This document shows positions 1 through 8,354 of a DNA stretch of 64,000 bases, in pieces. How positions within the stretch are numbered: the first letter of the stretch is position 1; the number at the start of each line of letters is the position of its first letter. The stretch comes from Limibacterium fermenti (lineage in GTDB: Bacteria > Bacteroidota > Bacteroidia > Bacteroidales > Dysgonomonadaceae). The translations under genes and the position numbers were made by a program. The stretch covers positions 1,612,001-1,676,000 of the forward strand of contig NZ_CP159486.1 of NCBI RefSeq assembly GCF_041902845.1, given 5' to 3'. The notes beneath the pieces are model-generated. The model was not told where the DNA came from, ran no database searches, and worked only from the letters and a program-made list of their open reading frames with translations.

Positions 1-395
1 CCCGTTGCCGAGAACATTTCTTCCGCAACCGGATCGTAGACGATACCCAAAATGATTTTATCGTCTTCCTTCAAGCCGATACTCACCGAGAACGGTTTAT
101 CGCCGTGGATATAATTCGTTGTTCCGTCCAACGGATCGATAATCCATGTATAACGTTCTTTTTGATACTCAACCGTGCCCTCTTCCGTCAAGAAAGAAGC
201 CTCGGGAAGGAGCGCCCCCAATTCTTTCACCAATTGTTGCTCGGCCTCCTTGTCAATATGGGTTACATAGTTTCTCACCCCTTTGAATTCAATATCCGAC
301 CGATGCAGTTTAGCTTGTTGGATTTTTAAAAACTCCCCGGTGGAAACAGCTATTTGAGCCACTTTGCCGCATAAAACTTCTATGTCGTTACTCAT
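1..395 (-). CDS. Inositol monophosphatase family protein (5' part; C-terminus outside window)
   Basis: The first 131 codons are present and the gene runs off the left edge. The ATG is at 395 on the minus strand. The translation contains E71-E72-G-T and the signature WIIDPLDGTTNY at about residues 84-95. In this family the glutamate and the two aspartates of DPLD bind the Mg2+ ions that hydrolyse inositol phosphates or related sugar phosphates such as NADP or PAP. The protein is cytosolic. The missing C-terminal half would carry the third metal-binding aspartate. It follows the S9 peptidase gene on the same strand, about 115 bp away, and the spacer contains tandem 8-mers. The family call is secure. 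The exact substrate (SuhB-type inositol-1-phosphatase versus another) cannot be decided from the N-terminal part. Confidence 0.93.
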   Translation of the reverse strand, partial: MSNDIEVLCGKVAQIAVSTGEFLKIQQAKLHRSDIEFKGVRNYVTHIDKEAEQQLVKELGALLPEASFLTEEGTVEYQKERYTWIIDPLDGTTNYIHGDKPFSVSIGLKEDDKIILGIVYDPVAEEMFSAT

Positions 396-446
396 TACCT
401 TCTATAATATATCTGTTATCGTTTAATCGCATCCTTTTCTTCTCTC

Positions 447-506
447 TGTCCCCTTGTCTCCCTGTCTCTTTGTCCCCCTGTCCCCCTGTCCCCCTGTCCC
501 CCTGTC
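447..506. repeat. 8-bp tandem repeat, family A (TGTCCCCC)
   Basis: About 7.5 copies of an 8-mer (TGTCCCCC, with variants TGTCTCCC and TGTCTCTT) fill the spacer between the S9 peptidase stop codon and the suhB-like start. On the coding strand it reads as purine-rich GACAGGGG words. It is not coding. A second block of the same family lies at 3081-3166. Confidence 0.9.
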
Positions 507-508
507 TT

Positions 509-3046
509 TCACTTCTCCGGGTACATCGAATCCCACCATTGCGAGTCATTTTTCAACCATTTATCGAACCAAGCATAAATAGCCTGGTTCCATGCAATAC
601 GCTTGCTATAATTATAAATAGCATGGTTTTCACCTTCCACCTGAATGAATTCCACCGGTTTGTTCAGCAATTTCAACGCCGTATACATTTGAATACTTTC
701 CCCGATAGGCACATTGGTGTCGGCTGTTCCGTGAAGCAACAACAGCGGCGTATTGATTTTGTCGGCATGGAAAAGCGGGCTTTGTTCCACATACAGTTGC
801 GGATTATTCCACGGATAGCTTCCCGCGCTGGCCCCGGCGCTATAAGAATATCCCCAATAGCCTTCACCCCAATAACTGGTAATGTTGCTGATTCCTGCGT
901 GTGATACCGAAGCTGCGAACAAATCGGTTTGCGTAATGAGATATTGCGTCATAAATCCTCCGTAAGAAGCTCCGATGTTCCCGATTTTGTTCCGGTCGAC
1001 AAATGAATGGCTTGCCACGAACTTTTCAACTCCTTCAATGATCTCTTCCGCGGTTTGTTTTCCCCACGCATTCACGTGCCGTGCCGAGAATTCCTGTCCG
1101 TAACCCGTGGTGCCGCTGGGTTGTAACGTATATACCACATAGTCGAGGGCTGCGTATACATGCAACGGATAGGTGCTTTCGAACACGCGTTGGGTAGGAC
1201 TTGTCCCGCCGTAGTAGTAAACAATAAGCGGATATTTTTTGTTTGCATCGAATCCCGGCGGTAAGTAATAGCGGCCTTCGATGGTATCGCCGAAAGAGCT
1301 TTTGAAGTTCCAATCCCTTACTTCCCCGAGGGTCAGTTTGCGAAGGCGATCGTCGTAAGGATCGCTGATAAGTGTCGATTCGAGCGTTTTTAAGTTTAAG
1401 AGGTAAGATCTGGCGGAATTAGAAACGCTTGTGCCGGTGTAGCTCGCCCAATGTCCGCTTTCCGCCAGATCGAACGAGCGGATAACGTCTTCCCGAAGAG
1501 GGAGTTTCTCAAATTTTCCCGATGTCGGGTGATAACGATATACGTTCTCCCGGTCGCCATCCTGAACGCGATAATAGATGAACCCGTCCGAGGGATTCCA
1601 TGTTTGGGCATCGATAGTCGGCCCGAAGTTTTTTGTCAAAGCTTTGACTTGCTTCGTTTGCAAATCCATCAGGAAGGATTGCGTGTCGTAACTGTTGGCT
1701 ATTTGCCCCTCTTTGATGTTTAGCCCAATCCCGTTGAAAGCTTCCGGAGCCCCATGGATGAGTATTTGTTCTCCATCGGGGGAAAACTGCGCGGAATAGA
1801 TATAGGTTTGATCTTTCCATACCGTATCGACTTGCATCGTCTGCAAATTCAACAAAAACATCGAACTCTTGCGGAACGGCCGTTGGGAAAGGTCTTCTTC
1901 CGATGTTGAGAAAAGGAGATATTTCACGTCATCGGTTACATCATTTAACGATGTTGAGCGTTTGCCGAAAGTCAGTTGCTGCGAAAGGCCGGTGTCGAAG
2001 AAATAGCGGTAAAGCGAATATCGTTCGCGATAATTCGGTTGACGATCATCCACCCCGGTCATGCGTTTTAGGCCGCTCGGTTGACTGACGCTGATGGTTT
2101 GTTTGGAGGAATAAAATACGGATTTTTCGTCGGGAGCCATGTAAAAACTCTCTTTGGGAAGTTGTTCGGCGAGAATAACCGTTTCGGAGGTTTGCGGGTT
2201 GAATGAGAGAAGTGCCCGGCCATCTTTACTATCCGTCACATAATATAATAGGTCGGATTTGGGCATCCACTTGAGTTGTTCGCGTGTAAACGGTTCGGAA
2301 AGGATACTCTTTTTTTCGCGCGCATCGTATACCTGGCTGTATCTTTTTGTTTCTCCGCCCGGAAGCGTTTCGCTTAAGTGCAGCAACACAAATCGTCCAC
2401 TGGGAGATACCGAAGATCCGCTTATGCGTTTCCCTTCCAAGATGTCGACGATCGTAATGCGTCGTGAATCCGCATTCTGTATGGTTAAGTTGAGTAGGGA
2501 ATCGTTCTTCTCCGGTTTGATTTCGACCTTTATGGCAGGTGTTGTCTTGTAGGCTGAAGAAGCGAGTATTTTAACGACAATCCGTTCGTTATTGATATAT
2601 CCCGATAAGGTTGTATTCACCGAGCCGGCTTTCGATACGCTATCGTTAACCTCCCTTTTCGTCGCACGTTTGTTATCATTTACATATAGCTCGAGCGGAT
2701 TGGGAGAAGTCACCGTAAGTGTTGCCTTTCCGTAGCGGTCTCCGCCCACATAAAAAGAAACGAGGCGGAATTCGTATTCATTTTGCGGGCGTGGAAAATG
2801 GAAAAAGCCGGATGTGTCGGGTTTCATTTCATGGGTGAAGCGCGACTGTTCGGGAAATGCGACCGGATAGGAGAGGAGTGTTTCTTCCGAAAATCGGGTA
2901 TTGCCGATGTTTGTACTATCTATCAATACCGGCTTCTGCAAAGAAATGGGACCGAAAGAGTAAAGCGTTTGGGGCGATAAAGCCTTTTGCGCCGCTATCC
3001 CCGTACATACGGATAAAACAAAAATCAAAATCTTTAATCTATTCAT
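509..3046 (-). CDS. S9 family (prolyl oligopeptidase / DPP-IV type) secreted peptidase
   Basis: A serine exopeptidase or oligopeptidase of 845 residues, the usual length for Bacteroidetes DPP-IV-like enzymes. An N-terminal signal peptide (about residues 1-19, cleavage near IAA-Q) sends it to the periplasm. The middle part looks like the beta-propeller of the family, with repeated Ser-Pro-Asp/Gly-type blades such as FSPDGEQILIHG. The C-terminal alpha/beta-hydrolase carries the nucleophile motif GASYGG (Ser about 694), the acid in HGTADTNVP (Asp about 776) and the base in GENHAIY (His about 808), so the triad is complete. Family members remove dipeptides or cut short peptides, which fits peptide scavenging. 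It lies between ispE and the suhB-like gene on the same strand, flanked on both sides by C/T-rich 8-mer repeats. The exact specificity is not determined. Confidence 0.93.
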   Translation of the reverse strand: MNRLKILIFVLSVCTGIAAQKALSPQTLYSFGPISLQKPVLIDSTNIGNTRFSEETLLSYPVAFPEQSRFTHEMKPDTSGFFHFPRPQNEYEFRLVSFYVGGDRYGKATLTVTSPNPLELYVNDNKRATKREVNDSVSKAGSVNTTLSGYINNERIVVKILASSAYKTTPAIKVEIKPEKNDSLLNLTIQNADSRRITIVDILEGKRISGSSVSPSGRFVLLHLSETLPGGETKRYSQVYDAREKKSILSEPFTREQLKWMPKSDLLYYVTDSKDGRALLSFNPQTSETVILAEQLPKESFYMAPDEKSVFYSSKQTISVSQPSGLKRMTGVDDRQPNYRERYSLYRYFFDTGLSQQLTFGKRSTSLNDVTDDVKYLLFSTSEEDLSQRPFRKSSMFLLNLQTMQVDTVWKDQTYIYSAQFSPDGEQILIHGAPEAFNGIGLNIKEGQIANSYDTQSFLMDLQTKQVKALTKNFGPTIDAQTWNPSDGFIYYRVQDGDRENVYRYHPTSGKFEKLPLREDVIRSFDLAESGHWASYTGTSVSNSARSYLLNLKTLESTLISDPYDDRLRKLTLGEVRDWNFKSSFGDTIEGRYYLPPGFDANKKYPLIVYYYGGTSPTQRVFESTYPLHVYAALDYVVYTLQPSGTTGYGQEFSARHVNAWGKQTAEEIIEGVEKFVASHSFVDRNKIGNIGASYGGFMTQYLITQTDLFAASVSHAGISNITSYWGEGYWGYSYSAGASAGSYPWNNPQLYVEQSPLFHADKINTPLLLLHGTADTNVPIGESIQMYTALKLLNKPVEFIQVEGENHAIYNYSKRIAWNQAIYAWFDKWLKNDSQWWDSMYPEK

Positions 3047-3080
3047 TTTCTAACTTATCATTTTTTATTTCTCACTTTCC

Positions 3081-3166
3081 TTGTCTCCCCATCTCCCCAT
3101 CTCCCTATCTCCCCGTCTCTTTGTCCCCTTGTCCCCTTGTCCCCTTGTCTCTCTCTGTCCCCCCCC
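3081..3166. repeat. 8-bp tandem repeat, family A (TGTCCCCT / ATCTCCCC)
   Basis: Ten or so adjoining 8-mers between ispE and the S9 peptidase gene, alternating TGTCCCCT-like and ATCTCCCC-like words. It ends in a run of eight C. It shares the unit with the block at 447-506, so the S9 gene is bracketed by the same family. Confidence 0.9.
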
Positions 3167-3232
3167 TTATCGGCGTTAGCCATTATCACGTGCAGCGTTT
3201 ATCGCCGAAGGATTATTGGGAAAAGTCCCCCG

Positions 3233-4045
3233 TCACTCCTCTGTCCATACAAAATGATGCGCGAAATGTCCGGCAAGATCAGGCTTCTTATCGAAAAGAC
3301 CGAATACGGCCGATCCGGATCCCGACATGGAAGCGTACGATGCCCCGAGAGAATATAATTGCTTTTTGATGTCTGCGATTTCGGGGTGTTTTTTGAAAAC
3401 CGGCTCCTCAAAATCATTCTTCATCGTTTCCCGCCATTCGGATACCGGACGGCCGATGATTTCCTTCAATGAACTTCGAGGTTGACGCGGGGTAATCAGA
3501 GCATATGCCTCTTTTGTGGATACGGCAATATCCGGTTTTACCAATACGATAAAAAACGAATCCAAATTGAGCTCTACGGCTTCTAAGCAGTCTCCGATGC
3601 CGGTGGCGAAAGCCGGTTTGTTTTGAATGAAAAAAGGACAATCGGCACCTAACGTGGCCGCTAATCGTATCAATTCGGCCTCGGAATAGTTTAACGAAAA
3701 GGTCTCATTGAGTAGTTTGAGCATAAATGCCGCATCGGACGAGCCGCCGCCCAAACCGGCACCGGTAGGGATTTTTTTCAACAAGTGAATGTCGAGAGGA
3801 GGAATTTCTTTTTCGCCCGAAATACGCTTTAATGCTTTGATGACAAGGTTCTCGTCTTTATGCGCGTCAAGTGGAGTGCCGGAAAGGAAAAACCGGTATT
3901 TTTCGTTGCTTCCGGAAGGGATGATTTCCAGCGCGTCCTTCAATCCGATAGGGTAGAATACCGTTTCGAGATTATGGTAGCCGTCTGCTCGCTTGGAAAC
4001 GATCCGTAATCCTAAATTGATTTTCGCGTTTGGAAAACTGATCAT
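3233..4045 (-). CDS. ispE: 4-diphosphocytidyl-2-C-methyl-D-erythritol kinase
   Basis: A GHMP-family kinase of 270 residues that phosphorylates CDP-methylerythritol with ATP in the MEP pathway of isoprenoid synthesis. The start MISFPNAKINLGL carries the conserved substrate-binding Lys8, and DGYHNLETVF follows at about residues 21-30. The ATP-binding GHMP loop PTGAGLGGGSSDAAF is at about residues 93-107. The C-terminal MSGSGSAVFG motif of the family is present. Length and motif order match the family. A TATCTTTG box (4067-4074, minus strand) upstream is a plausible -7 element, although a TTG at the right distance is missing. Upstream on the same strand is a DUF2461 gene and downstream the S9 peptidase. 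Confidence 0.96.
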   Translation of the reverse strand: MISFPNAKINLGLRIVSKRADGYHNLETVFYPIGLKDALEIIPSGSNEKYRFFLSGTPLDAHKDENLVIKALKRISGEKEIPPLDIHLLKKIPTGAGLGGGSSDAAFMLKLLNETFSLNYSEAELIRLAATLGADCPFFIQNKPAFATGIGDCLEAVELNLDSFFIVLVKPDIAVSTKEAYALITPRQPRSSLKEIIGRPVSEWRETMKNDFEEPVFKKHPEIADIKKQLYSLGASYASMSGSGSAVFGLFDKKPDLAGHFAHHFVWTEE

Positions 4046-4086
4046 ACGTATTTCTTATAAAAAACACAAAGATAACAATTTTTCAA

Positions 4087-4773
4087 CTATTCATTATTTA
4101 TTGCTTCGATCATAAAATGATAAAGTCCGGCAAGCCTCGAAAAATCCTCGATCATCGAATGGGCTAATGCATCGGAATAAATACGCTCGTCGGTCAACGG
4201 AAACGATTTGTTCACATAGATGCTCTTGCCTTGCAGCCACGGTTGATAAAAATCGGACAAATCATTCGCGATCGGCCGAACATATTTTTCACCCTGTGTT
4301 TCGTAGCCGGCTTCGAACACTTCGAGAGCGATCTCTTTAAATGATTCTTTTTCCTGCGTGACGGCTTCACGAAACTGATCCATTATCTTTCTTACGGGTG
4401 AAAACAATCCCATTCCCCATTCGCACCTTTCCGTATCGAGAGACATATAATATCCTGGGAAACTTTCCCAATGAGTGGTCGATCGTTGGAATGTCATCCA
4501 TAAGTGTGTCCGGTAGGGGCGCTTATCTTTTGAAAAACGCGTGTCACGGTAAATGCGTGAAAGTACTTTGTGAGGTCGCATTTCAAAAGCCGGGTCTATG
4601 GTTGTCATCGCCGGTGATACGGCCGAAATCAATGCCCTGAAAGGTTCCAGAAGTTGCGTTTCATACACTGTGCGATGCGCTTCGAACCATTCTTTATAAT
4701 TGTTTTCTTCCAAATCGCGCAAAAAACGAAATGTTTCCGCGCGAAAACCAGTGAAAGGAATATTCTTTTTCAT
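4087..4773 (-). CDS. DUF2461 (TIGR02453) family protein
   Basis: A 228-residue soluble protein without signal peptide or membrane segment. The start FTGFRAETFRFLRDLEENNYKEWFEAHR is the hallmark of the DUF2461/TIGR02453 family, followed by the conserved KVLSRIYRDTRFSKDKRPYRTH segment and YYMSL. The family is widespread in Bacteroidetes, and I know of no established biochemical role. The gene precedes ispE on the minus strand with a 41-bp gap and probably shares its transcript. The divergent LiaF-like gene starts about 190 bp away. Confidence 0.88.
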   Translation of the reverse strand: MKKNIPFTGFRAETFRFLRDLEENNYKEWFEAHRTVYETQLLEPFRALISAVSPAMTTIDPAFEMRPHKVLSRIYRDTRFSKDKRPYRTHLWMTFQRSTTHWESFPGYYMSLDTERCEWGMGLFSPVRKIMDQFREAVTQEKESFKEIALEVFEAGYETQGEKYVRPIANDLSDFYQPWLQGKSIYVNKSFPLTDERIYSDALAHSMIEDFSRLAGLYHFMIEAINNE

Positions 4774-4904
4774 GAATCTATTTTTTACAGCTAAGATAAT
4801 ACTATTTTTGTATCATCTTTCTTTTTGAACGGAAGAGATTCACATTTTTATCGGTTAGAATGCCGCTTTCGTCGGGAAAAAAGACTCATTTAAGCGATTA
4901 AATG

Positions 4905-4936
4905 TTGCTAAATGGTATGCTCAATGCGTATCTTTG
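4905..4936 (+). promoter_or_regulatory. Bacteroidetes-type promoter for the LiaF-like gene
   Basis: TTG at 4905-4907, a 21-nt spacer and TATCTTTG at 4929-4936 match the primary sigma consensus of this phylum. Transcription should begin near 4943, so the real start codon must lie downstream, at 4961. Confidence 0.8.
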
Positions 4937-4960
4937 CACAAAAAAGGAAAGGGTTGTTCT

Positions 4961-5719
4961 ATGATGGATTCCAATAAATCTGTTCCCGTCAATGTTATTC
5001 GTTCAAAAAGTCTTTTTCTGGCGCTTTTGCTTGTGGCGATCGGTATGATATTTCTGTCGTTCAATTTCGGATGGCTTGATCCGTCTTTGAAACGGATCAT
5101 TTTCTCATGGCCGGCGCTGTTTATTCTGATAGGTCTTGTGTCTTTTGCCAAAAGACATTTCACCGGTTTCCTCTTTTGGTTTGGGGTGGGACTTTTTTTT
5201 ATCGTGCCTATTATTGCGAAAGCATATCCCGGCTTGTTCGTTGGTGTCGACGAAAACTTTACCCGAAACTACTGGCCGTTGATACTTATTATTATCGGTG
5301 TTGCGAGTATTTTTAAAATTGTGTTCGCCAAAAAAGGAAATACTTGTTCGCATTGTACTAAATCGACTCATCCGCAAGGACTCAATGGGCGTATTGAGCG
5401 GAAAGTGGTTTTTGGCGGTTCAGAGAATATCTTTCTCGATCCGGTTTTTGAAGGAGGAAGCATCGAAGCCTTTTTTGGAGGTATTGTGCTCGATCTTCGC
5501 AAGACGACGCTTCCCGAAGGCGAGACCCATCTGAGGGTTGATGCCGTTTTCGGAGGGGTTACTTTTTATATTCCTGATGACTGGGTAGTATCTGCTAAAT
5601 TGGATACGGTGTTAGGAGGCTTTGAAGATAAGCGCTTATCGACCCATTATCCGGCGGTGGCGGATAGAATGTTGATTATTGAAGGAGATTTGGTATTCGG
5701 AGGTTGCGAAATACGCTAA
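4961..5719 (+). CDS. LiaF-like membrane protein (cell-envelope stress, LiaF C-terminal domain)
   Basis: A 252-residue integral membrane protein. Four hydrophobic segments fill the first half (for example LFLALLLVAIGMIFLSFNFGW and YWPLILIIIGVASIFKIVF). The C-terminal half, with repeated VFGG motifs (KVVFGGSENIFLD, VFGGVTFYIPDDW, VLGGFEDKR, LVFGGCEIR), is the beta-structured LiaF C-terminal domain. In Firmicutes LiaF restrains a cell-wall-stress two-component system. In Bacteroidetes such genes are often paired with LytTR regulators, as here: the next gene starts 12 bp after this stop. Start choice: an upstream in-frame TTG at 4934 lies inside the -7 promoter box, so ATG 4961 (or 4964) is used. 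A CTHC cysteine/histidine cluster (CSHCTK) separates the two halves and might bind metal; that is inference. Confidence 0.85.
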   Translation: MMDSNKSVPVNVIRSKSLFLALLLVAIGMIFLSFNFGWLDPSLKRIIFSWPALFILIGLVSFAKRHFTGFLFWFGVGLFFIVPIIAKAYPGLFVGVDENFTRNYWPLILIIIGVASIFKIVFAKKGNTCSHCTKSTHPQGLNGRIERKVVFGGSENIFLDPVFEGGSIEAFFGGIVLDLRKTTLPEGETHLRVDAVFGGVTFYIPDDWVVSAKLDTVLGGFEDKRLSTHYPAVADRMLIIEGDLVFGGCEIR

Positions 5720-5731
5720 ACAACGATAAGA

Positions 5732-6559
5732 ATGAATCTGGGTCCCTTTAGTTTTAAAGTCCTGTCTTACTGGTTATCGCTTCTAGTGATATGTCTTGTA
5801 TATGCATCGATGCAAGCGTGGGGTTTTCAGGCCATGCTTTCCTTGCCCTTCGGAGATTTATTTGTTATCGGTATTTTGGACTTTTGGATTTTTGCAGGAT
5901 TAGGATCATTGCTCGAAAAAGCAATACGTTATAGCGATTTATCATCATTAAGCATTCTTTATCGTGTGATTAATCCTATTATAATGAGCGTCTTGTGGAT
6001 AGCAACCGGTGCAGGGTTAACTTACTTCGGAGCGCTCCTGGTTTTGGGGAGCACATCTCAAGGCGCGGCGGAATCCATGGTTCCGATGAAAGTTTTCATT
6101 GCTTTTTTGTTGTATATATTGATGGTCGTGCATATCGCCAACCGCCGCTCAAAAAAGGATAAAGACGTACTGAACGAAGATGCGCCATCCATTGCGGATG
6201 CAAATTCGGAAGAGGATGCCGACAAGGATGTCTTGGAACAGGTGGTGATAAAAACCGGACAAAAGATTCATGTTGTTTTGGCGGACGATATTGTATATAT
6301 TCAGTCGGATGGCGATTATGTGCAACTCTATACGGAGCAGTCTAAATTTCTGAAGGAAGAAACGATGAAGTATTTCGAAACGCATCTGTCTCCTTCTACT
6401 TTTTTGCGCGTACATCGATCGTATATCGTTAATATAAAAAAGATTTTGCGCATTGAGCGTTATGAGAAGCGAGGACAGCTTCTCACCCTTATCAACGGGC
6501 ATAAAATAAAAGCTAGCGAGGCGGGATATAAGAAGTTAAAGGAGGTCTTGGATGTGTAG
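5732..6559 (+). CDS. Membrane-anchored LytTR DNA-binding regulator
   Basis: 275 residues. Residues 1-140 contain four hydrophobic helices (around 8-30, 42-62, 82-108 and 120-138). A charged acidic linker (DKDVLNEDAPSIADANSEEDADKD) leads to a LytTR DNA-binding domain at about 175-275, with the typical DIVYIQSDGDYVQLYT, FLRVHRSYIVNIKKI and ASEAGYKKL blocks. There is no receiver domain, so signalling presumably comes through the membrane part or the LiaF-like partner encoded 12 bp upstream. The arrangement suggests a one-component envelope sensor in which LiaF-like protein and membrane regulator interact. That interaction is inference. LytTR proteins usually bind paired direct repeats near their targets. 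Confidence 0.88.
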   Translation: MNLGPFSFKVLSYWLSLLVICLVYASMQAWGFQAMLSLPFGDLFVIGILDFWIFAGLGSLLEKAIRYSDLSSLSILYRVINPIIMSVLWIATGAGLTYFGALLVLGSTSQGAAESMVPMKVFIAFLLYILMVVHIANRRSKKDKDVLNEDAPSIADANSEEDADKDVLEQVVIKTGQKIHVVLADDIVYIQSDGDYVQLYTEQSKFLKEETMKYFETHLSPSTFLRVHRSYIVNIKKILRIERYEKRGQLLTLINGHKIKASEAGYKKLKEVLDV

Positions 6560-6847
6560 AAGGTTCGCGAAAAACGATGCCGTTAATAACGGTGCTTGCC
6601 AGGAATTGGAGGTACAGGATAACATTCTAATGAAAAAATAAAAAATAATAAAGGGCGTTAAACTGTAAAAATAGAAAGTGTTTTAAGCATTTCGTTTGTA
6701 CTTTTGCGCGTCTTTGCGGCGTTCGTTTTTTATAAAGAAGAAATAATCTGTTTGGCACGAAGCGGAAAGTGCCCTTTCAAGGGGGAAGTTATCGTACGAT
6801 ATAGCAAATGGATTATCAAATACTGCTAAAAAAATAAATAATATATA
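6560..6847 (+). promoter_or_regulatory. Leader and promoter region of the RND efflux operon
   Basis: This 288-bp gap has no gene. A TACTTTTG box at 6699-6706 fits a -7 element, but no TTG lies 19-21 nt upstream. Transcription from it would give a leader of about 135 nt, AT-rich near the start codon, with a small hairpin (CCCTT/AAGGG) near 6773-6784. Confidence 0.5.
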
Positions 6848-8287
6848 ATGATGAAGATAGAACGTTCAGTTATGATTTTGCTGCTTCTCGGCGTATTGTT
6901 TGGGTTATGGGCGACAACTGCGTATGCACAGCAAACCGATACGTTGCGTATCGACTTAAATACGGCATTGGATATTGCTTTGAGCGAAAACCCCAACATG
7001 AAGGTGGCCGATATGGAAATCACTAAAAAACAATACGCGAAGAAATCGGCCTATGGCACGCTTCTTCCTCAGATTGACCTTATCGGCCAATATCAACGCA
7101 CCTTAAAGCGACAGACAATGTATCTGGATGGGGATTTTAGTATGCTGGGAAATTTCGATCCCTCCAAATTCACCCCTGAGGAATTAAAAATTCTCGATGT
7201 GTTGGGGCGCGCTATGGCTCCTGCCGAGGGAGGCAGCTCCAACGAAGGCATTCAAGTGGGGCGTAAGAATTCATGGACGACGGGCGTAAACGTGAGCCTG
7301 CCGTTGGTGGTGCCGTCGTTGTGGAAAAACATTCAAATCAGCCAGGTCGATATTGAATTGGCGATGGAAGAAGCGCGATCGTCTAAGATCAACTTGCGGA
7401 ATCAGGTGAAAAAAGCATTTTTCAGCCTTCTATTGGCGAAAGACAGTTACGAGGTTTTTAAAGAAACCTATCGCACCGATTCTATCAATCTCGACGATAT
7501 CAAAAACAAGTTCAAACAAGGGATTGTTCCCGAATACGACGTGATTACGGCCGATGTAAGGCTTAAAAGTATCATTCCCAATATTCTGCAAGCGGATAAT
7601 ATGAAAAAGATCGCCGAGCTGCAACTGAAGATGCTAATGGGGATCGATTCGGAGGTGCCGATGACGGTTTCGGGCGCCCTATCGGATTATGAAGAGTCGA
7701 TGTTCCAACAACTTATTCCCGCCGACACGTCGATGGTGGAGAACAGCGACCTGAAGCAATTCGATTTACAGTCGAACAAGGCACAGAAAGCGTATGAACT
7801 GCAGAAGTTGCAATTCGCTCCCACGCTGACATCGTCTTTCAACTATATGTATATGAGTCAGAATAACGATTTCCGATTTCGCGATTATCGGTGGGATCCC
7901 TACTCGGTGGTAGGCGTCACGCTTTCCATTCCGCTGTTCAACGGGGGGCAGCGTTATTACAACGTTAAACAATCGCAGATACAATTGTGGCAGTTACAGG
8001 AGCAGCGTAAGGATTTGGAGCGAAGCCTGAAACTTTCCCTGAAAAATAATATCGATTTGATCCATAAGAATATCGAACAGATCGTAGCCACTCAGTCGTC
8101 GGTGGAGCAAGCCCGCAAAGGATATGAAATTACCCGCAAAAGATACGAAACCGGATTGGGAACGATTGTGGATGTGAATGCCGCTGCGCTGGCCATGACA
8201 AGCGCCGAACTGCAATACCGAAACGCAATTTACGATTATCTGGCAGCTAAAGCTGATTTGGAAAAGGTGCTGGGATATGAGTTATGA
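6848..8287 (+). CDS. TolC-family outer membrane efflux protein
   Basis: A 479-residue outer-membrane channel subunit with a cleavable signal peptide (MMKIERSVMILLLLGVLFGLWATTAYAQQ, cleavage near AYA-Q). The two OEP repeats show the usual long amphipathic helices, e.g. LRIDLNTALDIALSENPNMKVADMEI near the start and LNAALAMTSAELQYRNAIYDYLAAKADLEKVLGY at the end. The protein forms the trimeric outer-membrane tunnel of a tripartite pump together with the adaptor and the RND permease encoded directly downstream, 67 bp and 1.2 kb away. The substrate is unknown. It could be a drug, bile salt, lipid or metal. Length and architecture are normal. Confidence 0.94.
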   Translation: MMKIERSVMILLLLGVLFGLWATTAYAQQTDTLRIDLNTALDIALSENPNMKVADMEITKKQYAKKSAYGTLLPQIDLIGQYQRTLKRQTMYLDGDFSMLGNFDPSKFTPEELKILDVLGRAMAPAEGGSSNEGIQVGRKNSWTTGVNVSLPLVVPSLWKNIQISQVDIELAMEEARSSKINLRNQVKKAFFSLLLAKDSYEVFKETYRTDSINLDDIKNKFKQGIVPEYDVITADVRLKSIIPNILQADNMKKIAELQLKMLMGIDSEVPMTVSGALSDYEESMFQQLIPADTSMVENSDLKQFDLQSNKAQKAYELQKLQFAPTLTSSFNYMYMSQNNDFRFRDYRWDPYSVVGVTLSIPLFNGGQRYYNVKQSQIQLWQLQEQRKDLERSLKLSLKNNIDLIHKNIEQIVATQSSVEQARKGYEITRKRYETGLGTIVDVNAAALAMTSAELQYRNAIYDYLAAKADLEKVLGYEL

Positions 8288-8354
8288 ATGATGAGGAAAT
8301 TGTGAAGATTAAAACAGCTCGAATATAAAACAAAAGAAAAAAGAATATCAGGTT

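Noticed and set aside
2857..3369. 170-codon frame rich in Ser/Pro/Leu on the plus strand
   Set aside because: Its composition comes from the C/T-rich 8-mer block and antisense of the S9 and ispE genes.
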